The position numbers were made by a program, and so were the translations under genes. A stretch of DNA of 50,255 nucleotides from Giesbergeria sp. (lineage in GTDB: Bacteria; Pseudomonadota; Gammaproteobacteria; Burkholderiales; Burkholderiaceae_C): positions 1-50,255 of the forward strand of contig NZ_JAQUCA010000022.1 in the NCBI RefSeq assembly GCF_028686475.1, written 5' to 3'. Positions 27,943 to 37,795 of this stretch are shown here, one piece after another. Position 1 is the first letter of the stretch, and each line of letters begins with the position of its first letter. Below the pieces are notes generated by a model. It did not search any database. It saw only the letters and a program-made list of their open reading frames with translations, and was not told where the DNA came from.

Positions 27943-29150
27943 TGCTGTTCAATACCTTGCTGCTGGCGCTGCGCTCCATTCGGCGCAACCTGATGCGCTC
28001 TTTTCTGACCATTTTGGGCATCGTGATTGGCGTCAGTGCCGTGATTACGATGGTCACGCTGGGCAATGGTGCCACGCTGGCGGTGCAAAACCAAATTGCT
28101 GGGCTGGGCACCAATTTATTGCAAATACGCCCCGGCCAGCGCATGGGGCCGGGTGCTGGTGGGGGCGGCGCGCCCTCGTTCAAAGATGTGGATGCCGATG
28201 CCATCGCGCAACAAATTGGCGGCATTTTGGCCGTGGCCCCCGAAGGGCGCACCAACACCACCGTGGTGGCTGGGGGCCGCAACTGGACTAGCAGCGTGAT
28301 TGGCAGCAGCAACGCCTGGTTGCAAACTGGCAACTGGAGCGTGCGCTTGGGCCGAGAATTCTCTGACGACGAATTGCGCGCTGGCGCTGCTGTCTGCCTG
28401 ATTGGCGAAACCATTCGGCGCGAACTGTTTGGCGATGGCGATGCGGTGGGCGGGCAACTGCGCGTGCGCCAAATGTCGTGCGAAATCGTCGGCGTGCTGG
28501 CCGCCAAAGGCCAAGGCGCATTTGGGAACGACCAAGACGAAGTGGTATTGTTACCGCTCAAAACGCTGCAACGGCGCGTCACCGGCAGCACGCGCGTGCA
28601 AACCCTGTTGGTGTCCATGCAAGACGATAGCGACCCCGAGCGCGTCAAAGCCAGTTTGACGCAATTGCTGCGCGAGCGGCGCAAACTGGCCGCCAGCGAC
28701 GAAAACAACTTCAACATCCTCGACACGCAACAACTGGCGGAGACCATGTCCGGCACCACCAAAGTCATGACGATGCTGCTGGGCGCGGTGGCGGCGGTCA
28801 GTTTGCTGGTGGGCGGTATCGGCATCATGAACATCATGCTGGTGAGCGTGACCGAACGCACGCGCGAAATTGGTCTGCGCTTGGCCATTGGAGCCTTGGA
28901 GCGCGAGGTGCTGTTGCAATTTTTGATTGAGGCAGTGGTACTGGCCTGTCTGGGCGGCATCATCGGCATTGTGCTGGCCACCGGGGCTTCGGTCGCCTTG
29001 GCCGGGGTAATGGGCATACCCTATGTGTTTAACTTGGGCGTGAACGTGCTGTCGTTTGTATTCTCGGCGGGCATTGGCGTGATGTTTGGTTATTTCCCTG
29101 CCCGACGGGCCGCACGGCTGGACCCGATTGAGGCGCTGCGGCACGAGTGA
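27942..29150 (+). CDS. ABC transporter permease, MacB/FtsX type
   Basis: A 402-residue inner-membrane permease with one N-terminal transmembrane helix (RSFLTILGIVIGVSAVITM), a large periplasmic MacB_PCD domain (about residues 45-270) and three C-terminal helices of the FtsX domain (VGGIGIMNIMLVSVTERTRE and following). It works as a mechanotransmitting MacB half-transporter with the separate ATPase. Likely exports a small molecule, peptide or siderophore with the upstream adaptor and channel. No terminator with a T-run was seen after it. Confidence 0.9.
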   Translation: MLFNTLLLALRSIRRNLMRSFLTILGIVIGVSAVITMVTLGNGATLAVQNQIAGLGTNLLQIRPGQRMGPGAGGGGAPSFKDVDADAIAQQIGGILAVAPEGRTNTTVVAGGRNWTSSVIGSSNAWLQTGNWSVRLGREFSDDELRAGAAVCLIGETIRRELFGDGDAVGGQLRVRQMSCEIVGVLAAKGQGAFGNDQDEVVLLPLKTLQRRVTGSTRVQTLLVSMQDDSDPERVKASLTQLLRERRKLAASDENNFNILDTQQLAETMSGTTKVMTMLLGAVAAVSLLVGGIGIMNIMLVSVTERTREIGLRLAIGALEREVLLQFLIEAVVLACLGGIIGIVLATGASVALAGVMGIPYVFNLGVNVLSFVFSAGIGVMFGYFPARRAARLDPIEALRHE

Positions 29151-29176
29151 AACCCTTTTACACTGCACAGGGTTAT

Positions 29177-29198
29177 GTTGGGTTGCACGCAACCCAAC
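29177..29198. repeat. REP-like palindrome
   Basis: GTTGGGTTGC-AC-GCAACCCAAC is a perfect 10-bp inverted repeat with no T-run, followed by CTAC. The GTAGGTTGGGTT-type core resembles dispersed palindromic repeats seen in many bacterial genomes. It lies between the MacB-like permease and fliR, which converge here. Confidence 0.55.
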
Positions 29199-29234
29199 CT
29201 ACGAATTCTGCACTGGCTCTTTTCATCAAGGGCA

Positions 29235-30020
29235 CTAACGCCTGCTGGCAAACAGGTCAATCGCCTGTTGTAACAACGTCAAAATCGGCTGCTCTAACAT
29301 CGGCAAGGTGGCGGTAATGCCCAACAAACCCACCGTGAGCGTGACCGGAAAACCCACGGCATAAATATTCATTTGCGGGGCCACGCGCGAAATAATGCCC
29401 ATCGTCAGGTTGACAAACAACAGCAGCGCCATCAGCGGCAGGGCAATCCACATGGCGCTGGAAAACAGCGAAGCGCCCAGCTCGTGCAGTTTCATGCGCC
29501 CCAGGGCGTACAAAAAGTTTCCGTCCACCGGAAAATGCGTAAAACTCTCGACCACCGCCATAATCAGCAGCAAATGGCCGTTAATCACCACAAACAGCAG
29601 CAGCGCGATTTGGCTATAAAAACGCCCCACAGCGCTGATTTGGGTATTGCTACTCGGGTCAAAAAACGAGGCAAAATTCAAACCCATTTGCAGGCCAATA
29701 ATTTCGCCCGCCAGCTCGACTGAGGCAAACACCAAGCGCACGGCAAAGCCCAAAGCCAAACCAATCGCCAATTGCTGCATCACTGCCCCCAGTGCCGCCG
29801 GGCCGTTGAACATTACCACGGGCTGGTCTATCAGCATCGGCTGCGCGCACAGGGCAATAAAAAAAGCCAAGCCTACCTTGGCCCGTGCGGGAATGACGCG
29901 GATAGAAAACAGCGGTGCCGCCGTAAACAATGCCAGCACGCGCAAAAACGGCCACAAAATCGGCGACAGCCAGCCGACCAGTTGTGCCTCGGTAAAGGTG
30001 ATGAGGCCGGTAGAACCCAT
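29235..30020 (-). CDS. fliR: Flagellar export gate protein FliR
   Basis: A 261-residue inner-membrane protein of the type III flagellar export gate (FliPQR). Several long hydrophobic helices (LAFFIALCA-type segments and MALLLFVNLTMGIISRVAPQMN with the conserved PQMN) identify it. Not fused to FlhB. It is the last gene of the leftward fliL-to-fliR run. The ATG 30020 lies immediately after the fliQ stop. Confidence 0.95.
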   Translation of the reverse strand: MGSTGLITFTEAQLVGWLSPILWPFLRVLALFTAAPLFSIRVIPARAKVGLAFFIALCAQPMLIDQPVVMFNGPAALGAVMQQLAIGLALGFAVRLVFASVELAGEIIGLQMGLNFASFFDPSSNTQISAVGRFYSQIALLLFVVINGHLLLIMAVVESFTHFPVDGNFLYALGRMKLHELGASLFSSAMWIALPLMALLLFVNLTMGIISRVAPQMNIYAVGFPVTLTVGLLGITATLPMLEQPILTLLQQAIDLFASRR

Positions 30021-30290
30021 TTAGCCCATGATGCCAGGAATGGATTCAATCGTGCGGCGGATGTAATCGACCAAGGTGCTGAGCATCCACGGGCCAGCCA
30101 GCGCAAATACCAGCATGGCGGCCACCAGCTTGGGCACAAAGGCCAATGTGGCCTCGTGGATTTGCGTCACCGCCTGAAAAATACTCACCAGCAGGCCCAC
30201 AGCCAGCACGGTACCCAGCACCGGCATAGAAATCATCAGCAGCAAGGTCAGGGCCTCGCGCCCGATAGTCAAAACCATTTGGGGGGTCAT
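30021..30290 (-). CDS. fliQ: Flagellar export gate protein FliQ
   Basis: An 89-residue two-helix inner-membrane protein of the FliPQR gate, normal length. It begins MTPQMVLTIGREALTLLLM and includes VSIFQAVTQIHEATLAFVPK, a strong FliQ signature. It sits tightly between fliP and fliR. Confidence 0.96.
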   Translation of the reverse strand: MTPQMVLTIGREALTLLLMISMPVLGTVLAVGLLVSIFQAVTQIHEATLAFVPKLVAAMLVFALAGPWMLSTLVDYIRRTIESIPGIMG

Positions 30291-30307
30291 GGAAAATTCT
30301 CGCCCAT

Positions 30308-31078
30308 CTAGGTAACAAAGCTGGCAGCCAAAGAGCCGACCAACAAATTCCAGCCATCGGCCAGCACAAACAGCATCAGCTTGAATGGCAAAGCCACCAA
30401 CACCGGCGACAGCATCATCATGCCCAAGGACATCAAAATGCTCGACACCACCATGTCAATCACCAAAAATGGAATAAAAATCATGAAGCCAATTTGAAAG
30501 GCCGATTTCAGTTCACTGGTGACAAAGGCGGGCACGAGTACGCGCAGCGGAGCGGTCTCTGCTGTGGTGCTGGGGTCTAGTTTGGCCAGCTTGGCAAACA
30601 AAGAAAAGTCCGACTGGCGCGTTTGTTTCAGCATGAACGAGCGCATCGGCGCTTCGGCCTTGGCCACGGCCTGCTCAAAGCTGATAGCGTTGGTGGTATA
30701 GGGCACATAGGCATCTTGGTACACCTTGTCCAGCGTCGGCCCCATGACAAACATGGTTAAAAACAGCGACAAGCCAATAATGACTTGGTTCGGTGGCGAT
30801 GATTGCGTGCCCAGCGCTTGCCGAATCAGCGACAACACAATCACAATGCGCGTAAAACCCGTCATCATCAGCAAAATGCTGGGCAAAAAAGACAGTGCCG
30901 TAAAAAACAGCAGCGTCTGAATCGGCACCGAGAAACTGGTGCCCGAGCCACCCGAGCCGACCAACACCGGCAAACTGCCAGCGGCTTGGGCCAGCGCCGG
31001 ACTGGGCAAGGCCAGCAGCGCCAGCAAACCTAAAACGCTGGCAGCACCCAGCCAATGGAAATGCCTAGACTGAGGCAT
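30308..31078 (-). CDS. fliP: Flagellar export gate protein FliP
   Basis: A 256-residue gate protein with a cleavable signal peptide (MPQSRHFHWLGAASVLGLLA to ALAQA), typical of FliP. The conserved core includes LLMMTGFTRIVIVLSLIRQA and NQVIIGLSLFLTMFVMGP, with C-terminal PFKLMLFVLADGWNLL. I use ATG 31078; a longer open frame exists upstream but runs inside fliO in another frame and adds no plausible leader. The start overlaps the end of fliO by 14 bases. Confidence 0.95.
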   Translation of the reverse strand: MPQSRHFHWLGAASVLGLLALLALPSPALAQAAGSLPVLVGSGGSGTSFSVPIQTLLFFTALSFLPSILLMMTGFTRIVIVLSLIRQALGTQSSPPNQVIIGLSLFLTMFVMGPTLDKVYQDAYVPYTTNAISFEQAVAKAEAPMRSFMLKQTRQSDFSLFAKLAKLDPSTTAETAPLRVLVPAFVTSELKSAFQIGFMIFIPFLVIDMVVSSILMSLGMMMLSPVLVALPFKLMLFVLADGWNLLVGSLAASFVT

Positions 31079-31478
31079 GGCTGGCATCCTTGGCATTGCC
31101 AACTGGCGTGGCTGGGGTGGCGTGCGTGGCTTGGGCCACGGCATGGGCAAAAGACACCGGGGCCACCGAAGGCGGCAGCACATGCAGACAACTGATGTTT
31201 TGCGCCGTGACACCCAGCACTAAGCGGGTTTTTTCTTGCTCTGTGGCAATTTCTACCATCACCACGCGCTGCTGTGGCCCCACCGCCACCACCGATAGCA
31301 CCTTGGCTGCTACCCCGGCTGGGGCTTGGGCGGCATGGCGCTGCTGCCACTGGCGCAACAACCACGGTGCGCTGGCCATTGCGCCAATAAACAGCACCAC
31401 CACCAGCAAGGTCTGGGTGATGCTACCGCTATCCGCCACGGCTGACGCGGCGTAGCCGCTCTGAGGGCGTGACCACAT
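31065..31478 (-). CDS. fliO: Flagellar biosynthesis protein FliO
   Basis: A protein of up to 137 residues with one N-terminal transmembrane helix (ITQTLLVVVLFIGAMA) and a short cytoplasmic domain with VGPQQRVVMVEIA and VLGVTAQNISCLHVL, as in FliO, which helps assemble FliP. The start is uncertain: ATG 31478 overlaps fliN by 50 bases, while GTG 31439 would overlap by only 11 and still keep the helix. The C-terminal Ala/Thr/His tail is poorly conserved. Confidence 0.85.
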   Translation of the reverse strand: MWSRPQSGYAASAVADSGSITQTLLVVVLFIGAMASAPWLLRQWQQRHAAQAPAGVAAKVLSVVAVGPQQRVVMVEIATEQEKTRLVLGVTAQNISCLHVLPPSVAPVSFAHAVAQATHATPATPVGNAKDASHASV

Positions 31479-31878
31479 CGGTCAGGCGGATACCGAACTT
31501 GTCGTTCACCACCACCACCTCGCCCTGGGCAATCAGGTAGCCATTGACCAGCACATCCATCGGCTCACCGGCCAGCGCGTCCAACTCGACCACCGAGCCT
31601 TGGGCCAGTTGCAAAATGTATTTAATCGGCACCTTGGTGCGCCCCAACTCTACCGACAACTGCACCGGAATATCCAGCACCATGTTGATGTCGTTGATGG
31701 CGGGCGCGGCATCTACTGTCGGGCCAAAAGGCCGCAGAGGCTCGCCGGTTAAAGGGCCGCCCTGTTCGGTGTTGAGGCCAGACGATTTGTCGTCCACCTT
31801 TTTTTGCTCTTCTAGGGCTTCGGCCCAGCCAGCAAAAGCATCATCGCCTGCGGGCTTGTTTTCTTCTTCATTTGCCAT
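31429..31878 (-). CDS. fliN: Flagellar motor switch protein FliN
   Basis: A 149-residue C-ring protein. The C-terminal SpoA domain is clear: VQLSVELGRTKVPIKYILQL, then LAGEPMDVLVNGYLIAQGEV and VNDKFGIRLTDVV. The N-terminal 65 residues are an acidic, low-similarity leader (KPAGDDAFAGWAEALEEQ) as in other FliN. ATG 31878 overlaps the end of fliM by 11 bases. Confidence 0.96.
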   Translation of the reverse strand: MANEEENKPAGDDAFAGWAEALEEQKKVDDKSSGLNTEQGGPLTGEPLRPFGPTVDAAPAINDINMVLDIPVQLSVELGRTKVPIKYILQLAQGSVVELDALAGEPMDVLVNGYLIAQGEVVVVNDKFGIRLTDVVTPSERLRRVSRGG

Positions 31879-32872
31879 TCTTATCTCCCATCCAGCTCAG
31901 GTCTGTGGTGCGTAGACATTCTTCGATGCGAATTGCATATTTCGCGTTGTGGGTGCCATATTGGCAGCTGAACACCGGCACGCCACCCACCGAGGCACGG
32001 ATACGCGGCTCGCGATCCAACTCGATAAAGTCGCCCGGCTTCATGGCCAACAATTGTTCTACCGTGGCATCGGCCCGGGCCAGCTCGGCCACCAGCGTGA
32101 CTTCTGCCGATTGAATTTCGCGTGTCAATACCTGTACCCAGCGGCGGTCTACTTCAATCGAGTCGCCCTGGGTGGAGGAGTACAGCACATCACGAATCGG
32201 CTCCATCGTGGCGTAGGGCATACAGATATGGATGGCCCCGGCCAAGTCGCCAATTTCTAACTGAAACGCGGTTGAGACCACAATTTCACTCGGGGTGGCA
32301 ATGTTGGCAAACTGCGGCTGCATTTCCGAGCGTTGGTACTCTAACTCTAGCGGGTAGATGCCATGCCAAGCTTTTTTGTATTCGGCACAAATCACATCCA
32401 CCAAGCGGTTGATGATGCGCTGCTCGGTGGGCGAAAAATCGCGCCCTTCAATGCGGGTTTGGAACTTGCCAACCCCGCCAAACAGGGTGTCGATGATGCC
32501 AAAGACGATGGACGGCTCACACACAATCAGGCCACTGCCGCGCAGGGGCCGAATGGCGACAATGTTGAAGTTGGTGGGTACGGCCAGCTCACGCAAAAAA
32601 GCGCTGTAACGTTGCACAGCCACCGTGCCAACCGAGATTTCTGGGCTGCGGCGGATAAAGTTGAACAGGCCAATACGAAAGTTGCGGGCAAAGCGCTCGT
32701 TGACGATTTCCATCGTCGGCATACGCCCGCGCACAATGCGCTCTTGGCTAGAGATGTCATAGCGGCGGACTTCGCCTTCTTCATGCACTTCTTCGGCATG
32801 TTTTTGGCTCTCACCCGTTACGCCCTCCAGAAGGGCATCGACCTCTTCTTGGGATAGAAATGATTCGCTCAT
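31868..32872 (-). CDS. fliM: Flagellar motor switch protein FliM
   Basis: A 334-residue switch protein of the C-ring that binds CheY-P. The extreme N-terminus has the CheY-binding motif (MSESFLSQEEVDALLEG). The middle domain contains the FliG-binding region with LRGSGLIVCEPSIVFG, and the C-terminal SpoA domain with FIELDREPRIRASVGGVPVF. Complete and of typical length. It lies 19 bases downstream of fliL. Confidence 0.97.
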   Translation of the reverse strand: MSESFLSQEEVDALLEGVTGESQKHAEEVHEEGEVRRYDISSQERIVRGRMPTMEIVNERFARNFRIGLFNFIRRSPEISVGTVAVQRYSAFLRELAVPTNFNIVAIRPLRGSGLIVCEPSIVFGIIDTLFGGVGKFQTRIEGRDFSPTEQRIINRLVDVICAEYKKAWHGIYPLELEYQRSEMQPQFANIATPSEIVVSTAFQLEIGDLAGAIHICMPYATMEPIRDVLYSSTQGDSIEVDRRWVQVLTREIQSAEVTLVAELARADATVEQLLAMKPGDFIELDREPRIRASVGGVPVFSCQYGTHNAKYAIRIEECLRTTDLSWMGDKNGK

Positions 32873-32891
32873 GGCGGCGACCCTATCGGCA

Positions 32892-33440
32892 TCATTGGAT
32901 GATAAAGCTGGAGAACAGCACGCGGCGCACCGGATTTTGCCGTCGGCGTGGTGCCTCTTCCTCTTCCTCGGGGGCAGCCCGTGCGGCAGGAGGCTTAAAG
33001 CCTAGCGCTTTGCCGGCTTCACGTTGGATGTCGGTGGCCAGCTTTTCTTTGCCTTCTAGGCGCAACAGGTCTTCGGCGGTGCGCTGGGATACCAGCATCA
33101 AAATGGTGCTACGCACGCTGGGCATGAGCTTTTTGAGCTGGTCGGCGGTTTTTTCGTCGCCTACCTCTAGCGTAATGCCCAATTGCACAAAGCGCTCGCC
33201 GCCCGCATCGGCCAAATTGACCACCATGTTTTCCAGGGGTAAGAAGGTGGGCACCGTGGCCTTGGATTCGGCCTGTGCGGCTTCGCCTTCTTCGCCAGCT
33301 GCGCCTTTAGACATCATCCAAAAAGCACCGCCGCCACCGACGAGCAGCAACACGAACACAACAGCGCCAATAATCAGCAGTTTTTTCTTGCCCTTGGCAG
33401 GCGGGGCGGCAGAGTCGTCAGCCGGGGGGTTAGATGGCAC
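32892..33440 (-). CDS. fliL: Flagellar basal body-associated protein FliL
   Basis: A single-pass membrane protein near the stator that supports motor torque. I choose GTG 33440 as start (182 residues) because AAGGA lies about 10 bases upstream; TTG 33461 in the same frame would overlap that site. After a Pro/Ala-rich leader comes KKKLLIIGAVVFVLLLVGG (transmembrane) and the periplasmic FliL domain with LENMVVNLADAGGERFVQLG. A 162-base gap separates it from fliK and probably holds a promoter, but I could not identify a convincing consensus there. Confidence 0.92.
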   Translation of the reverse strand: MPSNPPADDSAAPPAKGKKKLLIIGAVVFVLLLVGGGGAFWMMSKGAAGEEGEAAQAESKATVPTFLPLENMVVNLADAGGERFVQLGITLEVGDEKTADQLKKLMPSVRSTILMLVSQRTAEDLLRLEGKEKLATDIQREAGKALGFKPPAARAAPEEEEEAPRRRQNPVRRVLFSSFIIQ

Positions 33441-33602
33441 GATGAAATTTCCTTGCAACAAACGCCAGCTTAGGCCCTATGCTGGGCATGGGCTGGCGGC
33501 AGTAAATGAGGTGCATTATGGGCACAGTAAGCCTTGGATAATAGCCAGATTAAAACGCCAAAGCCTTGGCATTCTCTAAGCCTATGGCCTATATCGCCTA
33601 GC

Positions 33603-35069
33603 TTAAACAAAAATATCCACGGCCTTGTCGCTGATGATGTCGGCGCTGCGTGGGCGTGGCGTTGGAGCGTGGGCCTCTACGGTGGTGGTGCGCGCGTCTG
33701 TGGGCGCGCCACCGCGCTGGCCGCTGGGGTTGTTGCCTTGGCCTTGGGTGGCAGATTCGCCCACGTTCATGCCCGACAATACCAGCCCTTGGCTCTCTAG
33801 CAGGGCGCGCAACTGGGCCTGGCTGGCATCGAGCAGGGCGCGGGTTTCGTTTTGGTCGCTGGTAAAACTTACATGGGCTTCGTTGCCGTTCAGGCTGACC
33901 GTGACTTGTACCGGATGCCCGTCATGCTCTACCGTGAGTTCGGCATTTTGGATATTTTGATGCACCCAGTAAGACACCTGCTCGGCCACGCTGTCTTCGG
34001 TCGGTAAGGCGTTGGCCAAATCGAACATCGGGTTTTCTGCCAGCGTTGCGGCATCGGTGCTGGGGCCGCTCAGGCCATACACCCCTTGGGCATCGGGGTT
34101 TTGGCCAGCAGAGGTGCCACGCCCGCCCTCGTTGCCACGCCCTGCGCCTTGGCCTTGCCCGGCCAACAGGCCCCCTAGCGTTTCGCTGCTTGGTGCGGCA
34201 GTCGCTTCATTGAAGGTGCTGGGCAGGTGGTTGCCCGCAGGTAGCCAGTCGTGCGCTGGCTGTGGTTGCGCGTTGTTGATGGCCGTCTGCACCAGCGTGG
34301 GGGCGACGTTGCTTGCATTGGCCATTTGGGCGGTGCTGCGCTGCTCTAGCGCATCTAAACGCTGGCTGGCTGCGCTGCGCCCTGCCCAAGCCTCGGTGGT
34401 AGGGACGCTGCTGGCAGCGGCAAAATTGCGGCCCGGTATTTTTTTGCCCAAACCAAGCGTTTGCGCTGATTCGCTCTCCAGCGCGCCATCTAAGGCAGCC
34501 GTTTGTGCCACCAGGCCGAGTTCGCCGCCGCTGCTGAGCGCCGCTACGCTACGCGAACCGGCGGCAACCCCTTCACCCAAGAAGGTTTGCATGGCGTTTG
34601 GCATCTGCCCTGTGGCCAGTGGTAGCCCTGCCGTTGCTGTTGAAGTGGGGAGGGTGGACAAGGGATTGTGATTTTTTCCTGCACCCAATTGCACGGTCGC
34701 CATGCTTTGCAGAGCAGCAGGCGCTTGGGTTTGGGTTTGGGATAGCTGCGTTGGATTGGCAGCACCCGTAAACCCGGCCTGCAAGGCCAACAAAGAGGAC
34801 ATTAACGCACCGGGAGCGGTTTCTGCGTTGGACGTTATAGACGTTGCCAGGGTTGAAGGCAACTGCTGGTCTGCTTGGGACAACAATCCCTGGCCTGCTG
34901 TATCTGTCTCACTGCCAGACAAAAGGCTATCGCCCAAAGCAGTCAATAAACCTAAAAAATCACCGGCACTTGCCGCTTGGCCTGGCGCACCTTGGGATGC
35001 ACGCTGTTTGGCGGCAGTGGTGCCAGAGGCGGCGTGGTTGGCAGAGGGCGCTACGTGCATTTTTTCCAT
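33603..35069 (-). CDS. fliK: Flagellar hook-length control protein FliK
   Basis: A 488-residue secreted ruler protein. The N-terminal two-thirds is Ala/Thr/Gln/Ser-rich, low-complexity sequence typical of the FliK ruler part. The conserved C-terminal Flg_hook domain (about residues 375-460) has VQVTVSLNGNEAHVSFTSDQ and ARLLDASQ-like ALLDASQAQLRALLESQGL followed by LSGMNV. It switches export specificity by contacting FlhB. The last residues are acidic and free of motifs. Confidence 0.92.
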   Translation of the reverse strand: MEKMHVAPSANHAASGTTAAKQRASQGAPGQAASAGDFLGLLTALGDSLLSGSETDTAGQGLLSQADQQLPSTLATSITSNAETAPGALMSSLLALQAGFTGAANPTQLSQTQTQAPAALQSMATVQLGAGKNHNPLSTLPTSTATAGLPLATGQMPNAMQTFLGEGVAAGSRSVAALSSGGELGLVAQTAALDGALESESAQTLGLGKKIPGRNFAAASSVPTTEAWAGRSAASQRLDALEQRSTAQMANASNVAPTLVQTAINNAQPQPAHDWLPAGNHLPSTFNEATAAPSSETLGGLLAGQGQGAGRGNEGGRGTSAGQNPDAQGVYGLSGPSTDAATLAENPMFDLANALPTEDSVAEQVSYWVHQNIQNAELTVEHDGHPVQVTVSLNGNEAHVSFTSDQNETRALLDASQAQLRALLESQGLVLSGMNVGESATQGQGNNPSGQRGGAPTDARTTTVEAHAPTPRPRSADIISDKAVDIFV

Positions 35070-35087
35070 GATTTCGGCTCCTGACCC

Positions 35088-35540
35088 TTACAGGGGTTTG
35101 CGTTGCTGAAAGTACTGCTGGGCAGCACGTTCATCAGTTTGTTTTTGCTCACGGCGCATTTGGACCAGTTCGATTTCTTGGCGGCGCTTGGCCACCAATT
35201 TTTGCAAACTGCTCAGGCGCAATTCGGCTTGCAATAACACTTGTTGCGCTTGCTCTACCCGGTAGCTGTGTTGTTGCACCACCGTGGTTTGTAAACCCAT
35301 TGCATGGCCTAAACGGTCCATAAATTGGTAATGGTGAAACATCACCTCGGGGGCCATCATGGCATTGGCACGCATCCCCCAACGGCCTTCGGTCTCGTTG
35401 GCGTAGGCTTGCAGCTGGTCTAATTGGCCTTGCGCTGCCATCTGGGCACTGCGCGTGTTTTGCAGTAAGCGCCGCGCTTCGTCGCGTTGGCGCTCGGCAG
35501 CATCTACTGCCACCATCAAGCCGCGCAATGCCGAAGACAT
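35088..35540 (-). CDS. fliJ: Flagellar export chaperone FliJ
   Basis: A 150-residue, almost wholly alpha-helical coiled-coil protein that links the FliI ATPase ring to the export gate. Heptad-like stretches with many Gln/Arg/Glu (VQQHSYRVEQAQQVLLQAEL, KLVAKRRQEIELVQMRREQK) and its position right after fliI identify it. Sequence similarity in FliJ is low in general, so the assignment leans on length, composition and gene order. Confidence 0.9.
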   Translation of the reverse strand: MSSALRGLMVAVDAAERQRDEARRLLQNTRSAQMAAQGQLDQLQAYANETEGRWGMRANAMMAPEVMFHHYQFMDRLGHAMGLQTTVVQQHSYRVEQAQQVLLQAELRLSSLQKLVAKRRQEIELVQMRREQKQTDERAAQQYFQQRKPL

Positions 35541-35559
35541 GGGTGTTCCTTGCCTGCCG

Positions 35560-36972
35560 TTATTGGAGGATTTGCGCCATCATGGCACAGCTGTCTTCTA
35601 AGGAGGAGGCTTCGTGCATTCCTTGCTGCAAGAAGGCCACCATCGCTGGCTGGCGCCGAATAGCATCGTCCAGTTGGGGATCTGAACCGCTCATGTAGGC
35701 CCCGACCTGAATCAAATCGCGCGCCTTTTGGTAGCGCGAGTAAGCCGCGCGAAAGCGGCGCGCCAGCTCAAAATGCTCACGGCTGACCACGTTGTTCATC
35801 ACGCGCGAGGCCGATTGTTCGATGTCAATCGCCGGAAAATGTCCCATTTCGGCCAGTGCGCGCGACAACACAAAGTGGCCATCCAAAATCGCGCGCGCCG
35901 AATCGGCAATCGGGTCTTGTTGGTCATCGCCTTCCGACAGCACGGTGTAAAACGCGGTGATAGAGCCGACGCCATGCAAGCCATTGCCACTGCGCTCGAC
36001 CAAGCCGGGCAGTTTGGCAAAGCACGAGGGCGGGTAGCCTTTGGTGGCGGGTGGCTCGCCAATCGCCAGGGCAATCTCGCGCTGTGCCATCGCGTAACGG
36101 GTGAGCGAGTCCATCAGCAGCAGCACATGCTGGCCCTTGTCGCGGAAATGCTCGGCCACGGCGGTGGCATAGGCGGCACCTTGCATCCGTAGCAGGGGCG
36201 GCGCATCGGCGGGGGCAGCCACCACCACGGCACGGCCCCGGTCTTGGGCACCCAAAATGTCTTCAACAAACTCTTTGACTTCGCGGCCGCGTTCGCCAAT
36301 CAAACCCACCACAATCACATCGGCGCGGGTGTAACGGGCCATCATGCCCAACAACACGCTTTTGCCCACGCCGGAGCCAGCAAATAAACCCAGACGCTGG
36401 CCGCGCCCCACGGTCAGTAGGGCGTTGATAGCGCGCACGCCGGTATCCAGCGGTGTACGCACCGGGTCACGCTCCATCGCGTTGATGGGCTGGCGGTTCA
36501 TGGGCTCGGCACTGACGTGTTGCAGCGGGCCACCGTGGTCTAGCGGAATGCCTTGCGAGTCCACTACCCGCCCCAATAGGCCATCGCCCATCGGCAGGCG
36601 CAACATACTGACGGCGCTAATCGGGCGTATTTCTTCGCCCAAACGCGGCACCTGCACATAGGGTGGTGCTGGCACCACGCTGGCACCACTGGACATGCCG
36701 TGGATGTCGCCAGCGGGCATGAGAAAAGCGCGTTCGCCTTCAAAGCCGACCACTTCGGCCAGTACCGGCTCTTTGCCAGGCATTTCTAAAAAGCATTGCG
36801 AACCCACCGGCACGCGAATGCCTTTGGCTTCTAACACCAAGCCGGTCAGGCGCGTCAGGGTGCCACGGGTTTCTAGCGTGATGCCGCTAGAGACGCGCGC
36901 TTTGGCACCGTCCATAAAGTGCGCCCAAGCGGCGGTGCGGTCTTGGGGGGCTTGGGGGTCTTTAGTGGTCAT
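35560..36972 (-). CDS. fliI: Flagellum-specific ATP synthase FliI
   Basis: A 470-residue F1-beta-like ATPase that energises unfolding of export substrates. Walker A in [20 protein letters not shown], Walker B in [20 protein letters not shown], and the family block [20 protein letters not shown] are intact. The first 30 residues carry the FliH-binding N-terminus. It overlaps the end of fliH by 11 bases. Confidence 0.97.
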   Translation of the reverse strand: MTTKDPQAPQDRTAAWAHFMDGAKARVSSGITLETRGTLTRLTGLVLEAKGIRVPVGSQCFLEMPGKEPVLAEVVGFEGERAFLMPAGDIHGMSSGASVVPAPPYVQVPRLGEEIRPISAVSMLRLPMGDGLLGRVVDSQGIPLDHGGPLQHVSAEPMNRQPINAMERDPVRTPLDTGVRAINALLTVGRGQRLGLFAGSGVGKSVLLGMMARYTRADVIVVGLIGERGREVKEFVEDILGAQDRGRAVVVAAPADAPPLLRMQGAAYATAVAEHFRDKGQHVLLLMDSLTRYAMAQREIALAIGEPPATKGYPPSCFAKLPGLVERSGNGLHGVGSITAFYTVLSEGDDQQDPIADSARAILDGHFVLSRALAEMGHFPAIDIEQSASRVMNNVVSREHFELARRFRAAYSRYQKARDLIQVGAYMSGSDPQLDDAIRRQPAMVAFLQQGMHEASSLEDSCAMMAQILQ

Positions 36973-37795
36973 GGGGCTGACCTTGCACAGTGGTGGGTTC
37001 TATCTGCCAAGGCAACTCTAGCCCCAGCGTGGCCACCGCACGCTGCCAGCGTTTTTCTAAATGGCCATCAATCACTGTACCCGCCAATTCGACCATACAG
37101 CCGCCAGCGGCCACGGCAGCATCGGCCACCCATTGCACGCTGCCATCGGCAAACTCGGCGCGCAAGGCGTCGGACACCACCGCGTAATCGTCGGGGTTGA
37201 GGCGCACCGTCGCCGGACGGCCATCGGTGACCAGCATGTCCAGCGCTTCGCGCACCACTGGCTCTAGGGCTTTGGGGTTGATGTGCAGCTCTTGGCGCAC
37301 CACTTGGCGCGCAATACTACAGGCCAGCTCTAGCACATGTTGGGCCAAATAGCCTTGCATGGCTTGCAAATCGGCATCCAACTCGCGCACCACGGCATCC
37401 AAGCGCGCCGCCGCCTCTTTGCCTTGGCCTTGCACGTAGTCGTCCATGCGTTGTTGCCATTCTTGCGTGGCTTGGGCTTGGCCTTGTTGCTTGCCTTGCT
37501 CTAGACCCTCGGCCAAACCCTGCTCTACGCCCAAATCGTAGGCTTCTTGGCGCGCCTGTTCTAGCTCCTGTTGGTATTGCTGCTGCTGTTGCAGGGCTTG
37601 CTGCTCTAGCTCTAGCTGGCGCTGCTGCTGGCGCTGGGCTTCTTCTTTGGCTTTTTGCTCTAGGGCAGAAGTTGGAAGGCCAAAACTCAGGGCCGAAAAA
37701 CCGCCCTGCTCCATCGTAGAAAATTGCACCGGCACCACATGCCCCACTTCTTCACGCGGAATGAAGCGGGCATAAACGCTACGGGGTTTAGACAT
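36962..37795 (-). CDS. fliH: Flagellar assembly protein FliH
   Basis: A 277-residue negative regulator and partner of FliI. I take ATG 37795 ([18 protein letters not shown]) as the family start. A very Gln/Glu-rich coiled coil (about residues 50-100) contains tandem GxxxG spacing ([17 protein letters not shown]), a known FliH hallmark. The C-terminal domain has DPDDYAVV-like [13 protein letters not shown] and [14 protein letters not shown], as in type III secretion stator proteins. It overlaps fliG by 8 bases. Confidence 0.95.
   Translation of the reverse strand: MSKPRSVYARFIPREEVGHVVPVQFSTMEQGGFSALSFGLPTSALEQKAKEEAQRQQQRQLELEQQALQQQQQYQQELEQARQEAYDLGVEQGLAEGLEQGKQQGQAQATQEWQQRMDDYVQGQGKEAAARLDAVVRELDADLQAMQGYLAQHVLELACSIARQVVRQELHINPKALEPVVREALDMLVTDGRPATVRLNPDDYAVVSDALRAEFADGSVQWVADAAVAAGGCMVELAGTVIDGHLEKRWQRAVATLGLELPWQIEPTTVQGQPHDH

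Noticed and set aside
27920-29017. 365-residue minus frame opposite the permease gene
   Set aside because: Low-complexity Ser/Arg/Pro shadow; the permease on the plus strand has proper transmembrane helices and coupling.
29177-29198. Terminator for the MacB-like operon or fliR
   Set aside because: Strong hairpin but no T-run on either strand; better explained as a dispersed palindromic repeat.
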